Origin: Siphonodentalium dalli | Lineage: Eukaryota; Mollusca; Scaphopoda; Gadilida; Siphonodentaliidae | Reading direction: 5' to 3' | Assembly (NCBI GenBank): GCA_032622095.1 | Contig: CP136062.1 | Span: 133,443,282 to 133,507,281, forward strand | Length of the DNA stretch: 64,000 nt | Shown: one piece after another, positions 12,071 through 25,263 of the stretch | How positions within the stretch are numbered: the stretch's first letter is position 1 | Layout: each line of letters opens with the position of its first letter | Notes under the pieces: generated by a model | What the model saw: only the letters and a program-made list of their open reading frames with translations | Told to the model about the DNA's origin: nothing | Database searches by the model: none | Translations under genes and position numbers: made by a program

Positions 12071-13300
12071 AAACATACTGTCAGTAAGTTTTCATGAGAT
12101 GCATGTGGCTAAATAATTTAACTGTAAATGTAGGCAATGGGCCAAAAGTTCTGCATACTGTAAATGAAATTATTTTATTTTCATATTTTAATACTAACCT
12201 CAATGTCAAGGGCTTATTTACTTTCTCAAAATATAGTTTGTCTTGTTGTGCACTAAGGGGCAGCATTTTCCATGTTTTGTTGAATATTGTAATGTTTTAC
12301 TCTCTATGAATTTTACATAAACATATGTATGTTTCATTATTTGCTTAATTGATAGTCAAGATGAACTATTGTCATGGCTTTGTGTCCATCATCCATGCAG
12401 ATGTACCGATATGTCCCCACATTCTATGGCTTGCTCGATTATCTGCTATTCACAAAACAAGACTGCCAGCCCATTTCTGTTATCCTTCGACACACCTGTT
12501 GTGTACAAATTAATTTGCTCATCCACTAAACATGACATTGATTATAGCATTTGATCAGCCTAAATTTTGTATCATTATTTCATTGAACTGAATAAGAAAT
12601 TCTTTTCGTTGGCAAACTCCTACAACAACAAATTACAATTATTAGTTCATAACCAAGATGATATATTTAAATCAATAAGGTATCTCAAAACATACCTACA
12701 CGGAAGATTTCCAAACAGATTTGTCGATATAGCACTATACAGTTTTTGATAAATTTTAGTTTGTGCCAGTTAATTTTTTTAGTCGGCTATGGCGTAAAAA
12801 TTTTCAAATGTAGACCATGGGAAGAGACTCTTCGAGCCGTCGCCGTCATCGCTCTGAAACGTTTATAGTACTACATGTTTTTGATGATTAAAATGAAGAG
12901 AAAGCAGTGTGTGAAGTTTTTTTTAATAGTTTGATGTTAAGATAACACAATATACCTTTTCTGGACATTCCTTTACTGATTCCAGAATTGGGATGAATAC
13001 AAATGGCACCTTTTTTGTACAGGGCCCATACATTGTGTTTGAAATTGTAGAAAATATCATTAGGTGTATTATGGTGTGCAAACCGTCATGTGGCTTTAAA
13101 CTGCTGACACTAATAATTGACTTTAAATTTGAAATGAGCACAACATTGAATTATATGGTCAATCATTCTCAACATTGTCAGACAAAATAATGTATCACTA
13201 CTGTAGTGATTTTGTTATTTGTATATATGTATGTACAGAACATCTGTATATAACCATAGTACATTTTATGTTTATATCAGCAGGAGAGAAAACCTAATGG
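12071..13300. other. AT-rich stretch with no recognised feature
   Basis: Only short open frames and AT-rich text are seen. There are no splice-bounded exons, protein motifs or recurrent repeats that I can name. Confidence 0.6.
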
Positions 13301-13309
13301 GGGAAAAAA

Positions 13310-13705
13310 GTGTGCCTGATATTTGCAGAATTGAGCGATGCTACCCCAAACAGTGGGTTGTGAATCACCAAATTCACCCTCTGGTAACCTCATTCTGCTT
13401 AGGCCTCATCTTCTGGGAAGTATTTTTAGTCTCAACATTGTTTTTAGTTACTTTTTCTATATGCCCTAATTTGCAGAAGATAAAATGCATAATCGAGGTG
13501 ACTAATGGGTGAACATCACCAACTTCCAACTGGGGACCTTCATACTAATCCTCAATCTCCCATAGCAGTTGAGGCCTAAGCAGAATGAGGTTCCCAGAGG
13601 GTGAATTTGGTGATGCTAGCCCACCATGTGGGATAGCGTCACTAAATTCACCCTCTGGGGGCCTCATTCTGCAGATGACAGGCACACTATTTCCAGGCTT
13701 GAATG
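13310..13705. repeat. Palindromic 'GAGGGTGAATTT' repeat, second copy
   Basis: The left part 'gtgcctgatatttgcagaat' and the right boundary 'caggcacactatttccaggc' are inverted relative to each other. Between them are 'caccaaattcaccctctggt' and its inverse 'cagagggtgaatttggtgat' (about 13593-13612). It is the same family as 8388-9190. Confidence 0.65.
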
Positions 13706-13806
13706 GGACCAGCTGTTTAACATCATTGAAGACTATAGTATCTAGATTAAGCCAGTTAAAATAAATAGCTGCGCTCTCCACTAATTATATATGGTTTTAC
13801 TTTTGC

Positions 13807-14250
13807 TTAAAGATGCATAATCCAAATTAACGCTCCCAAATTACTATTTTTTTGGCTTCGGGCGTACAAAATATTTTGATTCCAGTCGAGAAACCCACCC
13901 ATCAAAGCTCAAGAGTGATCACATATCGATTTTTGAAATTTGTTTTTTTCCTGAGATATGAAATTATTTGCGGCCTAGCAAATATTCGTCAAGCCGACGT
14001 CTCAGACCAATTTGCGGATGAAAATGGATGCGGTTCTAAAAATCAAGTGGCTTTGGGTGTTAAGATATTTGACAATCCGACTAATTTGGTTGAACAAAAT
14101 GTTTTGGGCAATTTGACATTATATTTGAATGTGGTTAGCATTATTTTTGGGCAATTAATCGATTCTGATAACTGAAGCAACATTTCAAAAAGATATTGTT
14201 GTTGGAATCTGATGATATGGGGACCATCGAATCGGATTGAATACCTTTAG
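13807..14250 (+). mobile_element. TTAA MITE family d, copy A (intact empty-site reference)
   Basis: It starts TTAA then AGATGCATAATCCAAATT and ends 'atcggattgaatacct' then TTAG (a mutated TTAA). The ends are imperfect inverted repeats (AGATGCATAATCC against AGGTACACAATCC in copy C). The same internal text recurs in copies B and C (34921-37851), where it is interrupted by other elements, so this copy shows the uninterrupted sequence. It is non-coding. Confidence 0.72.
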
Positions 14251-14739
14251 ATGCGTGAATCTTATTGGTCATCACGCTTGGTAGCGACAATCTATATCTG
14301 CTGAGGGAAGTGTCTTTTCCTGCATCACAACGCCACTCCACATCATGATGTCAGTTTGTAAACACGTCCTCAGTAAGTTCACTTGTAATTCAGTTGAAAA
14401 CTGGCTATTATTTACTCTGTAAAAAGTCTTAAGAAATGGATGTTGATTTGCTAGTATTCCACGGAGTATGGACACGAAAATAGTTCAAAGTTCATTCATC
14501 AGCTAATTTGCATTATTAAATTTGTTACATTTTAGATACTCCGACCAGCAGGTATCTCTCCTGATATAGTTATAGCCATGTTGTTCATGTCTAAATTTCC
14601 ATCATGGTCATTAAATATTTATTACACTAAGAACTGTTTTCCTATTATTTCCCAAGTCTCTCATTTTGTTTCCAGCAAACAATCCCAGAGATTAAATTTT
14701 AAATATTGTACTTCGCTGAAGTTCCCTCATCAGGGTACC

Positions 14740-14840
14740 CGCGACTCCTTGAAAACCCTGGAATTAGGAAATTAGTTTGCAAGGACACTTGAAAACCCTG
14801 GAATTCTCAACCCCTCCTTGAAAACCCTGGAAAAATCCAA
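14740..14840 (+). repeat. Short repeats of 'CTCCTTGAAAACCCTGGAAT'
   Basis: Three or four copies of 'ccttgaaaaccctggaatt' occur here, and more at 15919-15985 ('cctccttgaaaacccttgaa'). They look like a short interspersed motif of unknown nature; the ~1.1 kb between the two clusters has no recognised feature. Confidence 0.55.
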
Positions 14841-15989
14841 TTCTCGCTGATCGTGTAATGAAGTTAAATTAATATAACTCGCGGTGCTCCGTAATACGGA
14901 ACCAAGAAGAGTAACACTTCGGTAATTTCCGCTGGGTTCTCGTCGGTTCATTTAGACTTGTGCTTGCTGATGTAAGCGGCTCTCTGATTGGTTGTCACTA
15001 CTTCGGTTCTCTATTTTCCACTGATCATGTCGCGCATACCATAGAAGATGTGTTAGTGTAGGAATACGTGATGCGGCCGGGGAAAACCCTGCGCTATTTT
15101 TCGCTTTCGTCTGCAGACGATAAAACAAAATAATCATAATGCCCAGCAGAAAGTGCAAATATAATCCAAGCTGGAAAACAAACACAAATTATAGTAATTG
15201 GCTTGAAGCCGTAGAAGGCAATAAATTTTTGTTTAATCACCATGAATTGGTTGGTATAAAAGTGTTTCAAATATACAATCAAAGGTTTTACACACACAGC
15301 CACTAGAAACAATAATTGGGCCTTCCGTGCACATTGTCAATTAGAATATACATCAGCATCATCGTCATTCACTATACATAATTTATGTATTTTGAAATCA
15401 CCTATAGGCCATAATAAAACAATAATTTGCTTGTCCTATCATTATCTAATTAAAAATAACTACTTTTCAATATAATACTCATTGCTACAATATGAACCAC
15501 ATTTAGTATCATGTAGAATTGTAGATAGCATATTTTTCTTGGCATTTTCAAGACTGTTTACATTTATCAGTGAATTTATTTTATAATTCTCAAACAAATT
15601 AAATGGATCAAGATATGATTTAATGATCTATGCCCAAAGTACATGTATATGGAGCAGTGCGGACAAACAAAATATTGTTTCAATATGGCTATACTTTGGG
15701 ATCAGTAACTTGCATAAACCAGATAGTGCAAATTGGTTTTGAATTGAGACCACTTGTGCAGCTTGATGACAAGTTGATGTGGAAATATATTAGTTACAGT
15801 AGTAACTTCACTGAAGACTGTACCTGTACTACCACACTGACAGATTCACAGAAACAAGGTCGAATACTAGTTACATATTGATTATTGACACATGACTGTC
15901 CTTGAAATTTGAGTATATGCCTCCTTGAAAACCCTTGAATTTTGGCCCCCTACACTCCTTGAAAACCCTTGAATTTCTTATGAAAATAG

Positions 15990-16450
15990 GTGCAGGAACC
16001 CTGCTCATGATAAACTCACCTCGGGGAAGTCCCACAAACAGAATTATACGGTTAAATTTGCAATGTTGCCCAACAACAGACAAAAACTTACCAACGCCAA
16101 CTAATGGCTCATCTTACGGAACTAAACCACTGTTACCCGCATACCTAAACGGGTACACATCTACACAAACAGACCAAACGCACACCCAACGGTCCAAATA
16201 CCTGCACAAACGATGTTACCCGCACTGCTACTTCCGTGACTTCGTGCTTTCCCACCACAAATGCTAGATACCCGCAATTTTGGAAATGAATAACCACCAT
16301 TACCATGATTACCCGCATTTAAAATGCTCTACACCACACAGGCTAAACACCAATACGAACCACTTACCCGCATTTGTTACCCGCACTTCCGAGCATCCTT
16401 CTCACAACCCCTTGACCCTTCTACACTGACCAATCAAATTGGAGACCATA
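15990..16450. repeat. ACCCGCA-rich degenerate sequence
   Basis: The heptamer ACCCGCA recurs at least six times ('gttacccgcatacctaaac', 'gttacccgcactgctact', 'cttacccgcatttgttac'). It is probably a decayed minisatellite. It leads to a TATATAAGG at about 16460, which could be a chance TATA-like motif. Confidence 0.45.
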
Positions 16451-16579
16451 ACAAACAGTATATAAGGTGAGCAAAATCCTCAAAAACTCACACGCCAAAC
16501 TCGGTCCTGATGAAGTTAAATGAAAGTGTCAATGACACTGTAGCTCAACTTTGGGAAGAAGTTAAATTGATGGCCGTTT

Positions 16580-18130
16580 TTTGTCCGAATGACCCCAAAA
16601 TGACTCGTTCCCATCTACATTCCAATTTCAACAGCCATGACAAATTTCATGATGATCAGACTAAAGGTACGACCTGTAGCCCGTGCTATAGATTTAGTCA
16701 TGCAAAGAGTAAAATCCAAGATGGCTACTGGCGGCCATATTTTTTGGCCAAATGACCCCAAAATGACTCGTTCCCATATACATGTCATTGTTAACATCCA
16801 TGACACATTTTATGATGATCCGACCAAAGGTACGACCTGTAGGCCGTGCCAAAGAATTTAGTCATGCAAAGAGTAAATCTAAGATGGCTGCCGGCGGCCA
16901 TGTTTTTTGGCCGAAATACCCCAAAATTACTCGTTCCCATCTACATGTCATTGTTAACATCCATGACACATTTTATGATGATCTGACCAAAGGTATGACC
17001 TGTAGCCCGTGCTAAAGATTTAGTCATACAAAGAGTAAAATCCAAGATGGCTGCTGGCGGCCATATTTTTGGCCGAATGACCCCAAAATGACTCGTTCCC
17101 ATCTACATGTCATTGTTAACATCCATGACACATTTTATGATGATCTGACCAAAGGTACGACCTGTAGCCAGTGCTAAAGCATTTAGTCATACAAAGAGTA
17201 AAATCCAAGATGGCTGCTGACGGCCATATTTTTTGGCCAAATGACCCCAAAATGACTCGTTCCCATCTACATGTCATTGTTAACATCCATGACACATTTT
17301 ATGATGATCTGACCAAAGGTACGACCTGTAGGCCGTGCCAAAGAATTTAGTCATGCAAAGAGTGAATCTAAGATGGCTGACGGCGGCCATGTTTTTTGGC
17401 CGAATGACCCCAAAATTACTCGTTCCCATCTACATGTCAATGTTAACATCCATGACAAATTTCATGATGATCAGACCAAAGGTACGACCTGTAGCCCGTG
17501 CTAATGGATTAAATTTTGAAATCAAAGATGGCCGCTGGTGGCCATGTTGTTTGTCCGAATGACCCCAAAATGACTCGTTCCCATCTACATTCCAATTTCA
17601 ACAGCCATGACAAATTTCATGATGATCAGACTAAAGGTACGACCTGTAGCCCGTGCTAAAGGATTTAGTCATACAAAGAGTAAAATCCAAGATGGCTGCT
17701 GGTGGCCATGTTTTTTTGCCGAATGACCCCAAAATGACTCGTTCCCATCTACATGTCATTGTTAACATCCATGACAAATTTTATGATGATCCGACCAAAG
17801 GTACGACCTGTAGGCAGTGCCAAAGAATTTAGTCATGCAAAGAGTAAAATCTAAGATGGCTGCCGGCGGCCATGTTTTTTGGCCGAATGACCCCAAAATT
17901 ACTCGTTCCCATCTACATGTTAATATTAATATCCATGACAAATTTCATGATGATCAGATGAACATTACGACCTGTAGCCTGTGCTAATGGATTGAATATT
18001 GAAATCCAAGATGGCCACTGGTGGCCATGTTTTTTTCCGAATGACCCCAAAATAAATCGTTCCGGTCTAAATGTTGATGTCAACAGCTATGTCAAATTTC
18101 ATAATGATCCAACCAAAGGTATGACCTGTA
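16580..18130 (+). repeat. ~163-bp tandem array, about ten units
   Basis: The landmark 'tgactcgttcccatctacat' or its variant recurs at about 16601, 16764, 16927, 17089, 17253, 17417, 17571, 17735, 17899 and 18053: spacings of 162-164 bp with two of 154. Each unit also has 'ccaagatggctgctggcgg', 'gatgatctgaccaaaggta' and 'cgacctgtagcccgtgcta'. Short open frames within it are by-products. The same family occurs inverted in PDCD4 intron 2 (51600-54350). Confidence 0.93.
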
Positions 18131-20042
18131 GCCTGTATTGTTGACGAATCACACACGGACGACAAAGCCATGGCAATAGCTCAAACTTTACAAAGTAATG
18201 TTGAGCTAACAATAACGAAAGTACTAGACCTATACTGCAGGTTATCTGAGTGTTGAAGCTTTTCTCGGGAGTTTTATCTCGATTTTTTGCCAACAACTGA
18301 GAACCTTTAACGTTCATGTATGAGCATACGGCCAATGTAGCAAAGTTTATGCTGGAGGGGCAGTGGGTTCCACGACTATTCAACATCATCTCCAAGTCAA
18401 CTAATCCCCATATTTCGCAGAAAGATGTAGATAAATATTTCATTGGTAGCAATCATTGATGCATGCAGTGTACTTCCATATTTATCGTTGCCCATATGTA
18501 TAAAGCACAGGATTACGATGGACCCCAAATACGACTGCCTGGTCACGATTAAGGTATTGTAAAACATGTTGCTGATCTAGATATTCAGTCATCACGCGAG
18601 GGACAGCTGAATATATATAGCCTGTCAACATTGATAGATATAATGATAATGTGCATGTTATAATAAATTTAATATGACCATATGCTAGCGTAATTAACGA
18701 ACCACAGCTAAAACACACGCATAAGCTAGGATATATCTGTGTCTCTTTAATCCTATAAAATAACAAAGGTTCATCAACAGAGTGGGTCCTATAGCAATTT
18801 CGTGTATAAATTAGGTCATTCATATCATGCATCAATTAAGGCATGTGAGAAATCAGAGATTCACAATGCAAACAGACTACGAGCTCACCGACTCAGACTT
18901 AAAACTTAAATAAAAAACTTTTAAAACCGTTCATTTTGAACAAATTATTACAGAATATAAACTACCAACATCAAACTGAAAGTTTTCAAAAGTCAAGACT
19001 GTTGGTTGTTGTCTAGAGGGGAGTATTTTACTGAAATTAACCCGGCATTATAATATATATTTATGCTGGGCACAATCCGATTGAGATGTGTACTATACGA
19101 AGAAGCTTGTCGATTTCATAAAATGCCATCAAAACGAAACATGACGAACAATGTCATCATGTAGCTTTAACCATCGATCGAATTTGCGATAACGTGAATG
19201 TATCTTCTGCTGTGTTCATAAGTATGTGTTTCTTGTCGATTCATGAAAATAGAAGGATATCTGAGGATTATCTGACTCACGTATGTAATATGTAATATTA
19301 GGATAATTTAAACGCGATATAATAACGTTCGCTTGCATCATGAATGTCGATTTCGATTCCAGTATTGTCCCCAGCACAGCCAGAGTGATTGAGATTTTCC
19401 CATTGCACGCGACATTTATATTTAGGCCACTCCAGTGCAAATATTTGACAGTCCATAATATGTTATAATTATGTTCTCAATAAAATGTAAACCGCAATTA
19501 CGAATGAACTTTACTGTGCATAATTCCAATAGTAATTCCCCTCATTTTGGAACGCCGGCCATTGAAAGACGCACACGTTTATTTCAGATTACGACATTAA
19601 TGCTTTAGGCCCACCAATCTACTGTGCGACATAAGCGCTCACAAAAATTCAAAACAGCAGTGTCGTATTAGATAATAATTGGTGACGTCACAAAATCAGA
19701 TATAGTCTAAAAACCCAAAGCGTCCGGCTTTGGTTCGTTATGATAAACAGCTGTGATAAATTGCATATCCAACACATTGAAATGGGCAGATGCTCAATTT
19801 GTCTAAGAAATTACTTCAACACCACCCCTAGCTCATATTTCCACTGACACATTCTCCTACCCAATCCACAGATTATTGCCAATGTTACATATCTCTCCCA
19901 CCAAATAAAACCAACAGTGAATGATAAACAAAAATATATTTGATTTGCCAAAATTGACCTCCAGTGGACTATTTTATGGAAACTATTTTTCAAGGAGATG
20001 CACAATGATAGATATTGCCTTATTCTGAAAGATGTTGAAGTG
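18131..20042. other. No recognised gene; one dispersed-repeat match near the end
   Basis: Open frames up to 117 codons occur but carry no recognisable motif. The stretch 19835-20010 resembles 2925-3060. The rest holds nothing I can identify. Confidence 0.5.
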
Positions 20043-20270
20043 TACAGTAATGCCCTAAATAATCGACTCCTTAACCACAGCAGAATTATAGTTAATTTTT
20101 CAGGATTTAATCGGAAATATGGCTTGTTGCCATTCATCGGAAAGCTCTCACTGAGCTTTCCTCACTGAGCTTTCCATGAATGGCAACAAGCGATATTTCC
20201 GATTAAATCGTGAAAAATTACCCATAATTCTGCTGTGGTTAAGGAGTCGATTATTTAGGGCATTAATGTA
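20043..20270. mobile_element. Tc1/mariner-like hairpin MITE (TA, CAGTAATGCCC termini)
   Basis: The left end is TA then CAGTAATGCCCTAAATAATC; the right end is GATTATTTAGGGCATTAATG then TA. It is a near-perfect foldback of ~105 bp per arm with loop 'cggaaagctctcactgagc'. Other copies are at 22098-22309 and, as a half element, 33745-33856. TA flanks and a CAGT start fit Tc1/mariner-type mobilisation. Confidence 0.8.
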
Positions 20271-20760
20271 CATCACTAAAAGCCATCTGTTTGATTCTGC
20301 TTGGTTTATACGCTGGTACTCGCAAATATGTTGTCAAACAAAGCATGTAGATATGATGGTATCCCGATATAAATACACATATAAACCTTTTCAGGTTGTC
20401 AAAAATAAAACATTTATTTGTGATTCCTTGAACGAATCGAATCCACTTATATTAACTTATATGTTCATAATTTGGGCTCAAGTTATGGGATGATTTACCA
20501 ATATTAGATATTTACAGTTGGTTACAAAATTTCTTTCAGATCCGATAACCAATGACGGATATCTGGTTATTATCTGCATGTAAAAAAAATATGAATAATC
20601 CACAAAAACTGTAAATTATGGCTAGCCAACGCAAATATACATTGATTTTCCTATTGTTGGGTTTGGTGTTTTATTGAAACCACAAACCAGAAAAAGTATT
20701 GACAATTAAGAAAGGAAGCATCAACAGCAAAGCAGACTTCTGGTTACTGCTAATGAACTA
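20271..20760. other. AT-rich, no recognised feature
   Basis: Nothing beyond short open frames is visible between the flanking miniature elements. Confidence 0.5.
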
Positions 20761-21154
20761 TTAACCCTTTACCCAACAAAACGGCCAAAACCGGCCAAAT
20801 AAAGCTTCAACAGCCTAAAATATCTTCGGTCTGTCTCAATAGACCATACAAATATGGATATCATTGGAACCGGCTCCTTGACCACAGTGTGATAGTTACA
20901 GTTATGCCCTGTGCCAATGCATTCTCTTATATATGCGAGTCGACCATAGGTCGACTCGCCTATGGTCGACTCGCATATATAAGAGAATGCATTGGCCTAA
21001 AAAAAATCTTTTTTTCTTACATTCTTTAACAATTTTATAATTTTTAATGTGTTAAGCCAATGCATTCTCTTATATATGCGAGGCGACCTATGGTCGACTC
21101 GCATATATAAGAGAATGCATTGGCACAGGGCCCTTCTGTTGGGTAAAGGGTTAA
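20761..21154. mobile_element. TTAA MITE family b, second copy
   Basis: It starts TTAACCCTTTACCCAACA and ends GTTGGGTAAAGGGTTAA. Relative to 10411-10791 it is inverted: the unique arm ('gaccatacaaatatggatat') is on the left and the two hairpins (20908-20997, 21055-21128) on the right. High similarity over the full length suggests recent activity. Confidence 0.9.
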
Positions 21155-21190
21155 TGAAGGTAAGTGTTTTAGTGAGATCTGGTAATATTC

Positions 21191-21952
21191 TTAACCCTTC
21201 CATGACTGGAGCATCCACAAATTTTGCGAAAACACTGTGCCAATGCATTCCTTTATATATCTGAGTCTCCCATAGATAATCTTGCATATATAAGAGAATA
21301 ACTGGCCTGACAATAATTACCCTGTCCTTGTAAGCCAATGAATTCTCTTATACATGCAAGGCTCCCTATGGGAGACTCGCATATATAAAAAAAAGCACTG
21401 GCACAGGATCTTTAATGCTGCACCAGCAAAGCTCCCGTCCAGACATGTTTACTTCTGGAGTGCCAATTCCGGGAGATCGTTCTTCCAAATTTGGAAAATC
21501 TGGCTCAAATTCAGGAGATTTTCCTCAAATTATTACCAAATAATGTATAATAAAATAATAATAATGTGAATAACAGCATAACATAACTTTAATATATCAG
21601 TTTAAATTGTTTCTAACCGGATGAATAATTATGATGCTGTGCACATGGTCAGTAAAACAATGTGGTTTCTTTGTGTCCACCCTAATTTAATTGAATGAGA
21701 GGTGTCATGAGTTAAGCTTTGGATAGTGGGGTCAGATTAATTACCCCAGGCTAATTGCACAGCCTGTTTTCTTTGCATTTCTGTTGCCTTTTTGTGACTG
21801 TTATTTTATGTTGGTTAGCTTCATTTATTGAGGATATATTAGTCTTTCAATTTTACTGAATTCGGGAGAAACTGTTTTCTGATTGGGAGTGCGGGAGATG
21901 GGGTTGGATTTCGGGAGACTCCCGAAGTATGCTCCCGTCATGAAAGGGTTAA
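21191..21952. mobile_element. Long TTAA element of family a
   Basis: The left end is TTAACCCTTCCATGACTGGA and the right end is GCTCCCGTCATGAAAGGG then TTAA. At 762 bp it is the longest family a member here. It has the hairpin module on the left (21235-21410) and ~500 bp of additional, non-coding sequence including repeated GGGAGA blocks on the right. Confidence 0.75.
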
Positions 21953-22097
21953 ATGTGATTGCTGACTGGAGGCTTGGAACTGTTTGACCAAATGAAATTT
22001 ACTTTGGCCATTTTCCAAAAAAATTGGCCATTGCCAGTGCAAACACTGACCATCAACAGAATCATCTGTAGCCTAGAAATTATTAATAATAAAGAGG

Positions 22098-22309
22098 TAC
22101 AGTAATGTCCTAAATAATCGACTCCTTAACCACAGCAGAATTATGGGTAATTTTTCAGGATTTAGTCGGAATATGGCTTGTTGCCATTCATCGGAAAGCT
22201 CACAGAGCTTTTTGATGAATGGCAACAAGACATATTTCTGACTAAATCCTGAATATTTACCCATAATTCTGCTGTGGTTAAGGAGTTGATTATTTAGGGC
22301 ATTACTGTA
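22098..22309. mobile_element. Tc1/mariner-like hairpin MITE, second copy
   Basis: It runs from TACAGTAATGTCCTAAATAA to TTATTTAGGGCATTACTGTA, a foldback of ~100-bp arms with a short loop. It is the same family as 20043-20270. Confidence 0.82.
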
Positions 22310-22927
22310 GAAAATAGCAGCCATATCAGGAGATTTGGGAGGGGCTCAATGTATTTCAGTAGTTTTCTGACAACGTCTTAACAAGATAAACTTCTTTAGT
22401 AATTTATTCAAACTCAAATAGTGAAATTCATTACAATATTACACAAATTACCAAATTTCGTACTAATAAAAATACTGAAATAGGTATACCCAAGAAATAT
22501 ACAAAATAATATTAAATTCATTTGATACAATATGGCAAATTACCGACTTTCATAGAAATAAAAATATGGAAGTAGGTATAGCATACCCAAAAAATATAAA
22601 AAATAAATAAATGCACAACCAACAAGACAGTCAATGACTGGAGACGTACACCAGACTGTAAAGACTGGGACTCAGAAGACCATAAGAGTTAGTACTTGTC
22701 AAATTCAATTAAAAACAAGTAGTCCTAAAGAGGGACGTAGCCTAGAGGGTCTCCGTTGAGCAGTGGGGTGTCCACCTTGAAATATGGTCCAGATCCCCCA
22801 CCCCACATAGTTCATAGTCTGCTCCCTCCCAACTGAAGCAAACACACTCCGAAGTTTGTAAAATTCCTTTGCACATGTTGGAATTTTCCTAACTGTGGCA
22901 TAATTACAACCTGACATGCCCCCCTTT

Positions 22928-23335
22928 TTAGCTCACCTGAGACGAAGTCTCCTGTGGAGCTATAGTCATCACTCCTCGTCCGTCCATCGTCCGTCCGTCC
23001 ATCCGTCAACAATTCTTTGAACATCTTCTCTAGATCCTTTGAACCGATTGGGTTCATATTTGTTGTGGATGTTCCCTAGGTGACTCACATTCAGATTTGT
23101 TCAAATGAGGTCACCCGGTCAAACAGTTGCGAAGCTAGGACCATAACTCTTTTCCACCATAGTAATTCTTACAGTGACTTCTCATATTTCATTGGGCCGA
23201 ATGGGTTCATATTTGGTATAAAGGATCCTTGGGGATCTGTGGTTCAGGTTTGTTCAAAAGAGGTCACTGGGTCAAATGTGAGCGGAGCCAGTGACATAAC
23301 TAAAAAAATAAATAATTTGTGTTAAATTCACATTT
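22928..23335 (+). repeat. TTAGCTCACCTGAGACGAAG-headed repeat
   Basis: Hairpin head 'ttagctcacctgagacgaag' plus 'gtctcctgtggagctatag', then 'cgtccgtccatcgtccgtcc', then ~170-bp degenerate units ('gattgggttcatatttgttg', 'tcacattcagatttgttcaa'). Related copies are 26000-26715 (-), 28060-28449 (-), 56725-57110 (+) and 62503-63060 (+). It is non-coding. Confidence 0.75.
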
Positions 23336-23490
23336 TTGTTTCATTTTCAGGTCGACCTTGCTCAATTTAACAAACAAAAAATAATTTTTTAAACATGTTA
23401 TAAAATTTGAAAAAAGTGACACCATTATAACATCTGCAGAGTTATGAAACTTTACTCTTTAATGAAATTATGGAAACATTCCATTACTCA

Positions 23491-23514
23491 CCCCCCCCCC
23501 CCCCCCCCCCCCCC
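23491..23514. repeat. Poly-C tract (24 C)
   Basis: A simple C run within the 22621-25932 block is followed by C-rich text that opens proline-rich frames; these are not genes. Confidence 0.8.
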
Positions 23515-23817
23515 TTGCCACATGGCCCAGACCCACCCCATCAACCAACACCCATGGCCCAGACCCACCCCACACCCTGTCATCAACCAACATCTCTTCC
23601 AACCCATATCTCCCAATTTAATACCTCTTCTCACCACAGAATATCTGCAAAGACACAGGTCATTAATTTAGATTAGAATAATAGATGCCATCTGGCATGC
23701 TTATGTAAAGAAAACTGCTCAGCAAACTAAAAAATAACTGCTGTTCCAAAGGTTAGGTGATGACTGATGGGAATTGGTTTCCCTGCTATACAATGGTACT
23801 GTGAACAGCTTAGATTT

Positions 23818-24275
23818 CTTCAAGTCTGGAAATAGTGTGTCTGACATTTGCAGAATGAAGTCCCCAGAGGGTGAATTTAGTGTTGCTACCCCGTACAGCA
23901 GGCTAGCATTACCAAATACACCCTCCGTGGACCTAATTCTGCTTAGGTCTCATCTTCTGGGAGGTATCCTAAGTATCAAATTGAAAGTTTGTTTTACTAG
24001 TAGTTACTTTTTTACTTTTTCCCACCTGTTCAGTTTCAATGTCCCCCTAATTTGCAGAAGATAAGATGCATAATTGAGGTGCTCAATGGGTGTGCATCAC
24101 CAACTTCAACTGTAGAACTTCAATCTGTTCCTAGGTTTTTATTGGCCCTTGAGGCCTACTCAGATTGAGGATGAATTCGGTGATGCTAGCCCAACTTGCG
24201 GAAGAGTGTCATTAAATTCACCTTTTGGGGACGTAATTCTGCAAATGTCAGACACACTAAATTCAGGCTTGTCTG
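23818..24275. repeat. Palindromic 'GAGGGTGAATTT' repeat, most complete copy
   Basis: The left boundary 'tcaagtctggaaatagtgtg' then 'tctgacatttgcagaatgaa' is mirrored at the right by 'gcaaatgtcagacacactaa' then 'attcaggcttg'. The inner palindromes are 'ccccagagggtgaatttagt' and 'aaatacaccctccgtggacc'. It is ~458 bp and non-coding; a further fragment follows at 24690-24800. Confidence 0.7.
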
Positions 24276-25263
24276 TTTCATTTTATTTTCTTAACCACCA
24301 CTTATCCAGATGAAATCATACCCTGATTTTTCAGAGAAAAATTGGGGGGTATATATATTGGATTGAATTTGTCTTCTATCTGTCAGGCTTCCATCCGTTT
24401 GCCTGTTGGGATGTCTATCCATCTTACTATCAACAATTGTTTTCTTCTCCATATCAAAGACTGAATGTGTTTATATATTTCAGTGTACATGTTCCCTAGG
24501 TGTCTCACAATCAGATTTGTTCAAATAAGTTCATCAGATCAAATAGATGCGAAGACAGGGCCATAACTCTTTCCCTCCATAGTAATTCTTAAAACAATTT
24601 TTTCTCAAGAACCATTGGACCTATATAGATTATATTTGGTATGGAGGGCCTTGGGTGACCGGGGTTCAGATTTGTTCAAATGGGGTCATTTTTAGGAAAT
24701 GAGGTCCCCAGAGGGTGAACTCGGTGATGTTAGTCCACCTTGCGGAATAGTGTCATTAAATTCACCTTCAGACACACTGAATACAGACTTGGCTGTTCCA
24801 ATATTAGTTTTTTAACCACCACTTATCCAGGTGAAATCATACCCTGATTTTTCAAAGTAAAATTGGCAGAGTATATTGGATATTGGGGGGGGGGGGGGGT
24901 ATATTGATATTACTAGATGAATGGATCTCATAGATGGGGATTCACATTTGTTCTAATAGGGTTAGAGATAAGAGATTTAACTCTCCTCTATGCTGTTTGG
25001 TACTGGTATAATAATATTGATTTCTAGGCAGCCTGGGGGGGGGGGGGGCAATGTTTGAGGAAATGGGGAGGGAGTGTAGAGGGGTGGAGATTTGACCCCC
25101 TACTTTGATAAAAATTTAAACAGTTAAAAATTTCATGCCTCATACTACATTAGTTGTCTATTAGATGTTCACACCAAAAATAGGTTAGAATTGTTCTCAT
25201 AGTTTGGTTTGATTTTCCAACATGTTTATGTATGTTCATATCAGTCCATATGTTCCTACCCTT

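Noticed and set aside
16510-17562. Several 60-80 codon frames in the 163-bp array
   Set aside because: Each repeats the same satellite unit in a different frame; no conserved protein.
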